Assembly: GCF_016904885.1 (NCBI RefSeq)
Contig: NZ_JADWYI010000001.1
Span: 5,952,001 to 6,016,000, forward strand
Source: Archangium primigenium
GTDB lineage: Bacteria; Myxococcota; Myxococcia; Myxococcales; Myxococcaceae
DNA length: 64,000 nucleotides
Direction: 5' to 3'
The notes under the pieces are model-generated. The model saw only the letters and a program-made list of their open reading frames with translations, ran no database searches and had not been told where the DNA came from. Positions 9,110 through 16,884 of the stretch are shown here, one piece after another (position 1 is the stretch's first letter; each line of letters opens with the position of its first letter). A program made the translations under genes and the position numbers.

Positions 9110-10362
9110 TGGACGACAAGCAGCCCCCGTATGTGACCAAGCGCCTGCGCTACTACAACAATCAATTCCTGATGGAGCAGGACTTCATCGACGAGCAGAC
9201 ATATCACATCGACCGGCAGCGCAGTCACGACCGGCTCCTGCACGCGCCCGGGATCGCCGAGGGACTGGAGGTCACCCGGGTGGACGCGAGGACGGTGTCC
9301 GTCACCGCCGGGGCGGCCGTGGACGGCCTGGGACGCCATCTCCTGCTGAACACGGCTCAAACGATTTTCTTCCCGGAGAAGGGAGGAACGCACCTGTATA
9401 TGCGCTTCCAGGAAGAACAGGTGGACGGCTCCGACAGCAAGCAGGACGTCTCAGGTGCCAACCGATTTCTTCAGAAGCCAGACATCTTCTTCTCGGCGGA
9501 GATCGATGGGAGCGCGGCTCACGTGCTGCTCGCGGAGGTGATCACGGAGAACGGTGACATCAAGTCCGTGGAGACGAGCCACCGCGTCTACGCGGGCGTT
9601 CACCTGCCAGGCCCCATGGGGGGACATGTCCTGCGCTCGATCGCGAAGGTCGACGCCGAGCCGCCGGAGAGCGGCGTGAGCGTGAGCGGGAATCTTCAAG
9701 TGATGGGGGCGCTCATTCCTCGGGCTGGAAACACCGCATCCGCCGGCATCCAGTTCCCGTCCAACCCAGGAGGTGGCGCGGCCGACTCCGCCTTCATCCG
9801 TTACTTCGCCGACAAGGGCGAAAACGCGATCCTCCGGATTGGCATTGACAACGATCCCGAGGACACGCTCAGTCTTTGGCAGGGCGGCGACGAGCGCCTG
9901 AGCATCCGCGATGGCGGTGTCACCCTCAAGGGCCATGTCAGCATCGAGGGTGGGCTCGCCGTCAAAACCCCTTCCCTGTCGGTCGGTGGCATGCACGTGG
10001 TACGCGCACAGGATCCGCTTCGGATCATCCGCGGCTCCGTGAGGGAAGACAAGACCATCGACGCAGGCAGCGGCTTCAGGATCAATAGAGGGGGAACCCT
10101 AACGGCTCTCCCAGGTGTTTTCGAGATCGAATTCGACCCTGTCTTCGAGAAGCCTCCCACCGTGATCGCGAGCAGGACCTTCCTCCCCGCTGGCCTGGAT
10201 CCGAAGGCGGAAAACAACTGGTACACGCGGGTGCATGATGCAGACACCCGCACGAATGCATTGGTCATGGCAGTCACGAGCGATAGGCTCATCATCAAAG
10301 TGGGATTGGCGGATGGTAAGGGGGCCGCCATGCCCTTCCAATTCATCGCCATTGGCTCGTGA
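9106..10362 (+). CDS. eCIS fibre-like/receptor-binding candidate
   Basis: A 418-residue protein. The N-terminus (YVTKRLRYYNNQFLMEQDF) belongs to a conserved eCIS-linked family found after the tail-I gene. The middle, residues 185-330, is strand-rich and fibre-like, with ISIEGG-type turns such as HVSIEGGLAVKTPSLSVGG. From about residue 337, FEIEFDPVFEKPPTVIAS followed by an alternating strand pattern to the end resembles an H-type lectin fold. A peripheral fibre or cell-recognition role is an inference from this and from position. ATG 9106 overlaps the previous stop. An adjacent ATG at 9109 is not in the same frame relation to the reading chosen. Confidence 0.72.
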   Translation: MMDDKQPPYVTKRLRYYNNQFLMEQDFIDEQTYHIDRQRSHDRLLHAPGIAEGLEVTRVDARTVSVTAGAAVDGLGRHLLLNTAQTIFFPEKGGTHLYMRFQEEQVDGSDSKQDVSGANRFLQKPDIFFSAEIDGSAAHVLLAEVITENGDIKSVETSHRVYAGVHLPGPMGGHVLRSIAKVDAEPPESGVSVSGNLQVMGALIPRAGNTASAGIQFPSNPGGGAADSAFIRYFADKGENAILRIGIDNDPEDTLSLWQGGDERLSIRDGGVTLKGHVSIEGGLAVKTPSLSVGGMHVVRAQDPLRIIRGSVREDKTIDAGSGFRINRGGTLTALPGVFEIEFDPVFEKPPTVIASRTFLPAGLDPKAENNWYTRVHDADTRTNALVMAVTSDRLIIKVGLADGKGAAMPFQFIAIGS

Positions 10363-10372
10363 GCGTGCGGCC

Positions 10373-10582
10373 ATGAGCGGACACATCAAGGAGCGCCTGC
10401 GCGCGCTGGATTCCGAATACGAAACGGGACAGAAGATGTTGGCGGAACTGGAGACGCGGCGCGATCACCTGACGCGGACCCTGCTGCGGATCGAGGGCGC
10501 GCGGCAGGCGCTCCGCGAAGTGCTCGCGCTCCCCCCGGACGCCTCCGTCTCCCCCCCTGACGAAAGTCAGGGCACCCCATGA
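10373..10582 (+). CDS. Short coiled-coil protein in the eCIS operon
   Basis: A 69-residue protein, mostly one amphipathic helix (residues 1-50, e.g. KERLRALDSEYETGQKMLAE) followed by a short Pro/Ser tail. It has no recognised family. It lies between the fibre-like gene and the AAA+ ATPase gene, and its stop overlaps the ATPase start as ATGA, so it is coupled to it. It may be an adaptor or cofactor of the ATPase, but nothing in the sequence proves this. Confidence 0.65.
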   Translation: MSGHIKERLRALDSEYETGQKMLAELETRRDHLTRTLLRIEGARQALREVLALPPDASVSPPDESQGTP

Positions 10583-12594
10583 CCTGGGAAGAGCACAACC
10601 GGGCCTTCCTCTCCACCTGCCTCGAGCGGGTGCGGCGCCTGCTGGAGCGGCATGCCGAAGCGCCCCGCGCGGAGGCCCCCGTCGCGCCTCCCTCGCGAGA
10701 AGACGCCGACGCGTGGCCCGAGTGGCCCGCGGAGGCCGGACGTCCCCCCGCGCTGCGCGTGCTGTGCGAGACGTTCGGACTGAGCCCTTTCGAGCGGGAC
10801 GTGCTCTTGCTGGGGGCCGGGATGGAGCTGGACTCGCGCATTCCCGCCGCGTGTGCCCGGGCCCAGGGAGACGCCCAACGGCCCTACCCCACTTTCGCCC
10901 TGGCGCTGGCGGCACTGCCCCACGCGCACTGGGATGCCCTGTCACCCCAGGGGGCCTTGCGGCAGTGGGACCTGGTGACGGTGGGGCTGGGCTCACCCCT
11001 CACCCAAGAACCTCTGCGCGTGGAGGAGCGCATCTGGCAGTACCTCATCGGCATCGATGGCCTCGACGAGCGGCTGGCTCGCTGTGTCCAGCCTCCGCCC
11101 GACGCAAGACCCCTGGTGCCCACGCACGAGGCCCTGGCCCGGCAGGTGGCCGCCACCTGCGCCGGCGCGGCGCGCGATTCCCCACTCCCTGTCGTTCAAC
11201 TCGTTGGACGCAGTGCATCGGATCAGGCCACGCTCGCCCAACATTCCACCGCATTGCTCGGCCTTTCACTCCTGCGCGCTCCTGCGGAAAACCTGCCCGA
11301 CTCCCAAGATGGGACAGCGCGTTTCGCGAGCTTGTGGAACCGGGAAGCGCTGCTCGGTGGCCACGCCCTCCTGTTGGACTGCCACAACATGGATTCCTCG
11401 GAGCCTGCGCGTGTCGCGTCCATCCAACGATTGGTGGCATCAATCCACGGGTTGCTTTTTCTTGCCACGCCTGAACGCCGCGCCACGGGAACTCGCACCA
11501 ATGCCCTCTACGAAGTCCCCCCGCTCTCCATTGAGGAACAGCGTGCCTTTTGGACACAAGGGTTGGAACGAAGCCTCGAACCCCAAACAGTGCAACGCCT
11601 CGAACTCCCAGAAACCATTGATGCCCTTGTAAACCAATTCACTTTGGACTGTGCGACCATTGAGGCGGCCACTACACAAGGGTTAGGCCAACTCCTGGCG
11701 CGTGGTGGTCTTCCAAAACCTGGAGAGGTGCGTGAAGCGCTTTGGGCCGGGTCCCAGGCACAGTGTCGCCAGAGGCTGGAGGGATTGGCACAGCGACTGA
11801 ACTTGAAAGCGCATTCGACAGACCTGATACTGTCCGAAACGCAAGCTCGACAGCTCGCCGAGGTGGAAACGCATGTACGCCATCGGGCGCTCATTCACGA
11901 GACGTGGGGGTTCTCGACTGGAAGCTGGAGAGGAATGGGCACCAGTGTGCTGTTGGCTGGCCCAAGTGGTACAGGCAAAACCCTCGCCGCCGAGGTGTTG
12001 GCGAAGCGACTTGGATTGGACCTCTATCGCATCGATTTGAGCGGCGTAGTGAACAAATATGTCGGGGAAACAGAGAAGAACCTGCGCAAGGTTTTTGATG
12101 CGGCTGAAGCGGGAGGATGTGCTCTACTTTTCGACGAAGCCGATGCGTTGTTTGGTCAGCGCAGTGAGGTGCGGGACAGCCATGACCGCTATGCCAACTT
12201 GGAGGTGAGTTACCTTTTGCAGCGCGTGGAATCATTCCAAGGATTGGCCATCCTCACGACCAACCGCCAGTCCGATCTCGATCGCGCCTTCTCTCGCCGC
12301 CTGCAATTCGTGGTGAACTTCTCGATGCCGGGTCCAGAGCAACGCAAGGCGCTGTGGGTGTGTTCATTCCCGTCCGGCGCCCCGATAGAGTCCTTGGATT
12401 TTGAACATCTATCTAATCTTGAAATTTCTGGCGCGCTGATTCGCAAAATAGCAGTCAACGCGGCATTCCTTGCCGCCGAGGAAGGTTGGCTCTCGGGACA
12501 AGCCCCCCACATCTCAATGCGGAACATAAACACCGCGGCGCTGCGCGAGGCGGAACGACAGCAGTTACCCATCCACAACATTAAATTTCTCTGA
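10579..12594 (+). CDS. eCIS AAA+ ATPase (Afp15/Pvc15-like)
   Basis: A 671-residue ATPase of the type found at the 3' end of eCIS operons, where Afp15/Pvc15 relatives act in assembly or effector loading. The N-terminal half is a non-catalytic region with LRVLCETFGLSPFERDVLLL. The ATPase core has Walker A GPSGTGKT at residues 461-468, Walker B LLFDEAD around D519-E520, sensor-1 ILTTNRQSDLD and the arginine-finger-like DRAFSRRLQF. The gene ends the operon. From about 11.2 kb onward its base and codon composition falls towards lower GC, unlike its own 5' end, as if the 3' part had a different history. Confidence 0.92.
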   Translation: MTWEEHNRAFLSTCLERVRRLLERHAEAPRAEAPVAPPSREDADAWPEWPAEAGRPPALRVLCETFGLSPFERDVLLLGAGMELDSRIPAACARAQGDAQRPYPTFALALAALPHAHWDALSPQGALRQWDLVTVGLGSPLTQEPLRVEERIWQYLIGIDGLDERLARCVQPPPDARPLVPTHEALARQVAATCAGAARDSPLPVVQLVGRSASDQATLAQHSTALLGLSLLRAPAENLPDSQDGTARFASLWNREALLGGHALLLDCHNMDSSEPARVASIQRLVASIHGLLFLATPERRATGTRTNALYEVPPLSIEEQRAFWTQGLERSLEPQTVQRLELPETIDALVNQFTLDCATIEAATTQGLGQLLARGGLPKPGEVREALWAGSQAQCRQRLEGLAQRLNLKAHSTDLILSETQARQLAEVETHVRHRALIHETWGFSTGSWRGMGTSVLLAGPSGTGKTLAAEVLAKRLGLDLYRIDLSGVVNKYVGETEKNLRKVFDAAEAGGCALLFDEADALFGQRSEVRDSHDRYANLEVSYLLQRVESFQGLAILTTNRQSDLDRAFSRRLQFVVNFSMPGPEQRKALWVCSFPSGAPIESLDFEHLSNLEISGALIRKIAVNAAFLAAEEGWLSGQAPHISMRNINTAALREAERQQLPIHNIKFL

Positions 12595-12790
12595 AAAACG
12601 CTCCAATGAAATGCACACTGTGACCCCATACGAAAAAGCATTTCGCCGCCCCACCCCTGGATGCAGCGGAAGTCCTGAGCCATCTCCTCATTTATCGGCC
12701 GAAATTCCCAGTGATTTCAGGCGCTTGCAGGTGGCGGCATCTTTCGTCAAACCCAGCCAGGGGCCAGCACCGCACGCCGCTCCCTCGGAC

Positions 12791-13214
12791 GCCCAATGAA
12801 AACAAGGGTTACGATGCGAAAATAAGGGGATGGCTCAGGGTGGATGCCGCTGGGCCTCCTGCTTGTCTCGTGGATGAGCACGGCAGATGTGCAAGACAGA
12901 GATGCAACTCAAGCGGTGTTACCAATAGCAGCTCAGCAGCATCCCACGTTGGAAAAATTCTGGGTGGATGAGGCCTATACCGGACCGCGGGTGGATGAGG
13001 TGGCCAAGGAGAGTGGCATTAACCTCGAGGTGGTCGAACGCTCGGACCAGGCGAAGGGACTCGTCCTCCTGCCCAAGCAATGGATGGTGGAGCGGACGTT
13101 CGGGTGACTAAACCGTCAGCGCAGGTATCCAAAGACCACGAGCGCGAAGATTCATCACCTGAAGCGCCTATCCACCTCGGCATGATTGACCTCATGCTGC
13201 GGCGGCTCGCCTGA
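12791..13214 (+). pseudogene. Decayed IS5-type transposase remnant
   Basis: Pieces of one IS5-group (IS427-like) transposase can be read in order across three frames. These are GYDAKIRGWLRVDA (about 12811-12855), then PLGLLLVS...VQDRD...WVDEAYTGPRVDE...LLPKQWMVERTFG, and finally a run ending GMIDLMLRRLA before TGA at 13212-13214. The conserved W after ERTFG is replaced by TGA (13105-13107), and there are frameshifts near 12850 and 13125. The N-terminal half with the first DDE residues is missing and no terminal inverted repeats were found, so the element is dead. It separates the eCIS operon from the effector candidate. Confidence 0.75.
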
Positions 13215-13364
13215 CTGCTCCAGTTCAACCTCCTCTGAGAATCAGGCGCCTACAAAAGCCGCTGTTTTGAATGGGAAGAAGGACGTCCAAGACCTACTGC
13301 TGGCCTCACACCTCACGCAGGCGAACACGTCCAAGTCGAGATTGAGGGAGTGTCAAATCCGGCG

Positions 13365-13393
13365 TTGATTAGAACTCTGCGGGCGATTGTAAT
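13365..13393 (+). promoter_or_regulatory. Sigma-70-like promoter for the effector-candidate gene
   Basis: A -35-like TTGATT at 13365-13370 and a -10-like TGTAAT at 13388-13393 are separated by exactly 17 bp. They lie 36 bp upstream of the TTG start chosen for the following gene. No other gene intervenes, which suggests an independent transcription unit. Confidence 0.55.
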
Positions 13394-13428
13394 TCACACA
13401 GAAACTGTCATTGGTAAGGAGCGTTCCT

Positions 13429-14775
13429 TTGCCACTCAAATCGGTATCCAAACCCCGTCGGTCTTCCTCCAAACGGAGCCCGTCCACCAGCAAACCCGAC
13501 GAGAGTCAGGTCGAGCATGCATACCGGGCTCCGGAAGCAGCGGCCCGCCCATGCCACGATTTCTCACGCGTGCCCGTCCATTCCTCACAGCCACGAAGCG
13601 GTAAAGGGTCCGTTAACAAAAGCAAGGGCGGGTCTCGCTCCCCGAGAGACCCGCCCTCTCATGCCATACTTTTGGGGGATGAGTTACCGGAGGAGGACTC
13701 GGATGATGAGGACTTCGTTCCCAAGGAGCCCGAAAAGGACGAGCAAGAGGATGTGAGCGGCGTCGACTTCACCGCGCTCACATCCAACGTCGCGAAGTAC
13801 TCCAAGAGCACCCGGTCCGAGGTCAAGAAACAGAAAAGCGAGGCTCTGGGCGAGACGATCGCCAAGCTGCTCCCCTCGTTCATCAATTTTCAGGAAGTGA
13901 CAAGTCCCTCCGTCTTCAAAAAATACATCCAGAACTCGAGCGCCTTCAAGAACATACCCACCTCTCAGTACGCCATGCATCCCGGTCCGACCTATAAGGC
14001 CGGAACGTACCATGAATCCTATCCTTTGATGTACAACACCGCGATGATCCACCAGAGGCCCAAGTTGTACGTAATGAACAAGGAGAACACGGGACTTGCG
14101 CCCTACTCGGGAAACCTCATTTTCGGCAAGAAAAACAATCAGCCCCGTCCCACCTCGGTCTATGGTTTTAATGTTCCCATCGGACGCTATAACCTGCGGC
14201 CCCCCAGCAAAGACAATTTCGCTACGGGCAAGCCTAATTTAAAGTATAGAAGGAAACACTCCAATCTCAAGCATCGCAAGATTCAGTATCAACCCATGTC
14301 CGTGATTAACGTGCATACTTCTCCATCGATCTCGACCATCTCGAAGCAGGTCGAGCACATCCGGAAGTCCGCCGAGGTGCTCAAGGAAAAGGGGCACAGT
14401 ACGATGGCTTCCGGCGATTGGTATGCCGAGCGTGGCGCGAAGATTCAGTGGGCTGAACTCGAACAGAGCGAAGACTGGAACCTCGCCGCTCCTGAGCAGA
14501 ACACAAGCTTCCCTGGCAAGGGGAAGCTCGGGCAGACCGCAGACCACTTCTTGCTCGACAACCATGCGTTCACAGCCAACTCCGCTCATGCGATACCGCC
14601 ACCGAATGATGACTACACCTCGCTAGAGGATCACCTCACCAAGGACGTCTCGGCGGATCAGCTGGAAAAGTGGAGAGACATCAATATCGATCACGCGCCA
14701 GTCCTGCTCCACGCCAAGTTGAATCCGCTCGCGTCGCCATCCCTGAGGAAGAAGCGCAAGTTGAATGACTTCTGA
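13429..14775 (+). CDS. Candidate eCIS effector: HDFSRVPVHS tail plus DNase I-like EEP domain
   Basis: A 448-residue protein. Start TTG 13429 is chosen because AAGGAG (13416-13421) lies 7 nt upstream and a promoter precedes it. Residues 1-60 are basic and Ser-rich and contain HDFSRVPVHS (43-52), the motif of DUF4157-type eCIS-linked proteins. Residues 85-109 are acidic. Residues 113-435 fit the endonuclease/exonuclease/phosphatase fold in order: N120 in TALTSNVAKY, E156 in INFQEV, ESYPLMYN, H296 in INVHTSP, D330 in SGDWYAE, ADHFLLD (D372) and IDHAPV (D421-H422), matching Asn, Glu, His, Asp and DH of DNase I. The usual Asn after GDF is Tyr332. RKKRK (440-444) is NLS-like. GC is lower than in neighbouring genes. 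The function is inferred from motifs. Confidence 0.72.
   Translation: MPLKSVSKPRRSSSKRSPSTSKPDESQVEHAYRAPEAAARPCHDFSRVPVHSSQPRSGKGSVNKSKGGSRSPRDPPSHAILLGDELPEEDSDDEDFVPKEPEKDEQEDVSGVDFTALTSNVAKYSKSTRSEVKKQKSEALGETIAKLLPSFINFQEVTSPSVFKKYIQNSSAFKNIPTSQYAMHPGPTYKAGTYHESYPLMYNTAMIHQRPKLYVMNKENTGLAPYSGNLIFGKKNNQPRPTSVYGFNVPIGRYNLRPPSKDNFATGKPNLKYRRKHSNLKHRKIQYQPMSVINVHTSPSISTISKQVEHIRKSAEVLKEKGHSTMASGDWYAERGAKIQWAELEQSEDWNLAAPEQNTSFPGKGKLGQTADHFLLDNHAFTANSAHAIPPPNDDYTSLEDHLTKDVSADQLEKWRDINIDHAPVLLHAKLNPLASPSLRKKRKLNDF
13626..13656. other. Perfect 11-bp inverted repeat (hairpin) inside the effector linker
   Basis: GGGCGGGTCTC at 13626-13636 pairs perfectly with GAGACCCGCCC at 13646-13656 across a 9-nt loop. 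It looks like a bidirectional terminator: on the minus strand it is followed by TTGCTTTTGTT. Yet it lies in the open frame between the N-terminal motif and the catalytic domain. It may slow or reduce transcription, or be the scar of an insertion or a domain fusion. Confidence 0.6.
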
Positions 14776-14797
14776 CTCGACTTCCGCCATTTTCTAA

Positions 14798-14857
14798 CTG
14801 ACGAGCCGCTTGGAAGAGGGAGTAGGTGCGCGTCTTCGCGGTGTTGGCCTTGAGGAA
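14798..14857 (-). mobile_element. Possible IS4-family transposase C-terminal trace
   Basis: The minus strand reads FLKANTAKTRTYSLFQAARQ. This matches the ANTAK.RT.SLFRQG motif near the C-terminus of IS4-family transposases. Flanking sequence in the same frame is not recognisable, and no inverted repeats or further domains are seen. It is therefore a relic at best. Confidence 0.35.
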
Positions 14858-15180
14858 GTTAGGAGTCGTTTGCGGCCCGGCGTCGTGTAGGCAGCATGTG
14901 AATTTCACCTGCGAAAACGCCTGTGTGCAGCCTTGTCGTTTGGGGAGAGGAACGGAAGCACGACCGTGCGCCCTTGCACTGGAGGTGCAGTTGCTGCCCG
15001 TCGGCTCGCGGTGCTTCCTCTCTGATTCACGGCTCGGGTGAATCAGTCGGAGACCAAGAAGAGCCAAGGAGTTGAAGCACGGCCTGGGGTCGCGAGCGGT
15101 AGCAGCCCCTGCCCGAGCGCAGTGCGTGTTGAAGCCGCGCCAGTTCAGGGAAGGGCTGGTTATGCGTGGCGCGTCGGCGC

Positions 15181-15400
15181 ATGGGGCGGGCGCTCGCGGT
15201 CCTCACGCGCGAGGGGCAGCCCCAGTCCTGGGCCCTGGCGCGCTCCAGCCTGGGCCATGACGTGGGCCCGGACGCGCAGCGCAGCCTGGGCGAGGCGCGC
15301 ACGACCGAGGCGCACGCTTAGCTGGATACCGCCGAGGCGACACTGGCGGCCCTTCCCGGGCAACTCGAGGCGGCGAGGCCGCGGTTCGACGCCGTGCCGG
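15181..15400 (+). pseudogene. Decayed TPR-protein fragment
   Basis: One frame reads ALAVLTREGQPQSWALARSS, followed by LGHD...RSLGEA, a stop (TAG near 15319), then LDTAEATLAALP. This resembles the repeating unit AL.V.TRE..PQ.WA.....LG.AL found in long tetratricopeptide arrays. The in-frame stop, the lack of a start signal and the shortness argue for a remnant rather than a functional gene. Confidence 0.35.
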
Positions 15401-15442
15401 GCGTCGTCACGCACACGAGCCCGGCCTCGCTCAGGCGCGGCG

Positions 15443-16846
15443 CTACGGCGTCTCCGCCGGGATGCCCAGCTGCCGCAGCCACGCGTTGGCCAGCGGCGTG
15501 GGATCGAAGCGCGTCTCTTCCTTCACCAAATCCAAGAGCTGCTGCATGCGCGCCGCGCCGCCCACGTGCCGCTGGTAGAAACGCGCCAGCACCTGGTCCA
15601 TCGCCGCCGTGCCGATCTGCTTCTCCAGCGCCCGGTAGAAGAAGGCGCCCTTCTTGTAGGGGATGGAGGACCAGAGCGGATGGGTGAGGATGTCGATCTC
15701 ATTGCAGGTGCCGTCCGGCAGGGCCAGCGTGTCCCCGCGCGACACGGCCCGCTCCAGGGACGTGCGCCAGTCGCTCCACACCTGGGCCTCGGCCGCCTCC
15801 CCTTCCGTCTCGCGCACCGCGCGCGCCGTCAGGTACTCGGAGGTGCCCTCGGACAGGACGAAGTCCTCCCAGCACTGGATGCGCACGCCATTGCCGTACC
15901 AACCGTGGGCCGCCTCGTGGTGGTGCACGAGCCGGTCCCCCATGGCGTCCGCCGCCACGTGCCAGTACGGGTGGTGCTCCATGCCGCCGTAGGCGCCCGC
16001 GCCCCAGTTGGCCGAGACCGAGCCCACCTTGCCTCCGAACGTGTAGGCGCCGTAGCGCCGCTCGTAGAAGTCCACCGCGTCCTTGAGGTGCCGCGTGCCC
16101 TCGGTGGTCGCGGCCTCCTCGCCCGGCAGGTACCAGACCGCCACCTGGGTGCCCGCGGTGGTGCGGCCCAGGTCCTTCTCCGTGTAGTCGCCCACGGCCC
16201 ACGCGAGCATGTAGGGCGGCGCGTCGCCCGGAATGGACTCGGCGTAGATGGCCTTCTTCCCGGCGGGCACGTTCTCCAACTGGAGCGAGAACGTGGCGCC
16301 ATCGGCGAGCGCCGGGTGGCACGGGTAGAGGTTTCCGCAGAAGGACGGCCAGATGAAGCTCGTCCCGCTCGGCAGGTAGCCGTCGAAGTCCGGCGACTGC
16401 TGGAGCACGTAGTCCACGCGGACCGAGGACGCCCACCCCGGCAGGCCCACGTCCAGCTGTCCGTCCTTCACGGTGTACTTCAGCGGGCCGCAGCGGCCAC
16501 TCACCCCGGTGATGCGCAGCGAGCCCACCTTCAGGGACAGGGTGTCGCTCGACGAGCCCGCGACCTGGATGAGCGCGGTGGCCTCCAGCGAGTCCAGCTT
16601 CACGTTCAGCGCGGTGGAGCGGATGTCTCGCGACAGGTCCGCGCCCGCCGCGGGGGGCTCGCCCTGGGCCCGGGCGTCACAGAGGCGCGGACACTCGGGC
16701 AAGTCCGTGCCCCGGGGGCTCGCGCAGGTGCCGGCCTCGTCGGTGACCTCGGGCACCTCGGGCTCCGCAGCGGGGTCGTTCCGACAGCCCGTGGCAAGGC
16801 CACTCCAGAGCAGGAGGGCCGTCATCGACAAGGGACGCATGTTCAT
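15443..16846 (-). CDS. M1-family metallopeptidase lipoprotein
   Basis: A 467-residue zinc aminopeptidase-like protein of the gluzincin M1 type. The active site is HEAAHGWYGN with H310, E311 and H314, and the third ligand E333 in LSEGTSEYL is spaced exactly as HExxH-x18-E. The upstream YGGMEHHPY matches the GAMEN-like exopeptidase motif position (GGMEH). The N-terminus MRPLSMTALLLWSGLATGCRN is a lipoprotein signal with lipobox LATGC, so the protein should be anchored in the envelope. Start ATG 16846 (or 16840, two codons later) excludes a long GC-artefact extension. It begins 38 nt after the stop of the upstream hybrid kinase gene and is probably co-transcribed with it. Confidence 0.88.
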   Translation of the reverse strand: MNMRPLSMTALLLWSGLATGCRNDPAAEPEVPEVTDEAGTCASPRGTDLPECPRLCDARAQGEPPAAGADLSRDIRSTALNVKLDSLEATALIQVAGSSSDTLSLKVGSLRITGVSGRCGPLKYTVKDGQLDVGLPGWASSVRVDYVLQQSPDFDGYLPSGTSFIWPSFCGNLYPCHPALADGATFSLQLENVPAGKKAIYAESIPGDAPPYMLAWAVGDYTEKDLGRTTAGTQVAVWYLPGEEAATTEGTRHLKDAVDFYERRYGAYTFGGKVGSVSANWGAGAYGGMEHHPYWHVAADAMGDRLVHHHEAAHGWYGNGVRIQCWEDFVLSEGTSEYLTARAVRETEGEAAEAQVWSDWRTSLERAVSRGDTLALPDGTCNEIDILTHPLWSSIPYKKGAFFYRALEKQIGTAAMDQVLARFYQRHVGGAARMQQLLDLVKEETRFDPTPLANAWLRQLGIPAETP

Positions 16847-16884
16847 GGGCAGGATCCGTGCGGCGGCGAGAGGGAGGGCGCGGC

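Larger units (their letters stand above)
14776..15442. other. Non-coding stretch with gene debris
   Basis: No intact gene is supported here. The stretch contains a short IS4-like transposase trace on the minus strand (14798-14857), an 8-bp inverted repeat (TGATTCAC at 15023-15030 with GTGAATCA at 15038-15045), and a TPR-like pseudogene from about 15181. Base composition rises from lower GC to the genome norm across it. Confidence 0.6.

Noticed and set aside
1-12594. Interpretation as a complete prophage
   Set aside because: No capsid, portal, terminase, integrase or lysis gene is seen; the LysM adaptor, two J-type proteins and terminal AAA+ ATPase fit eCIS. Genes upstream of the window would settle it.
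13684-13758. ATG at 13684 in another frame as the start of the gene after the hairpin
   Set aside because: That frame stops after 24 codons; the long frame is continuous from TTG 13429 and carries the eCIS-type motif upstream of the hairpin.
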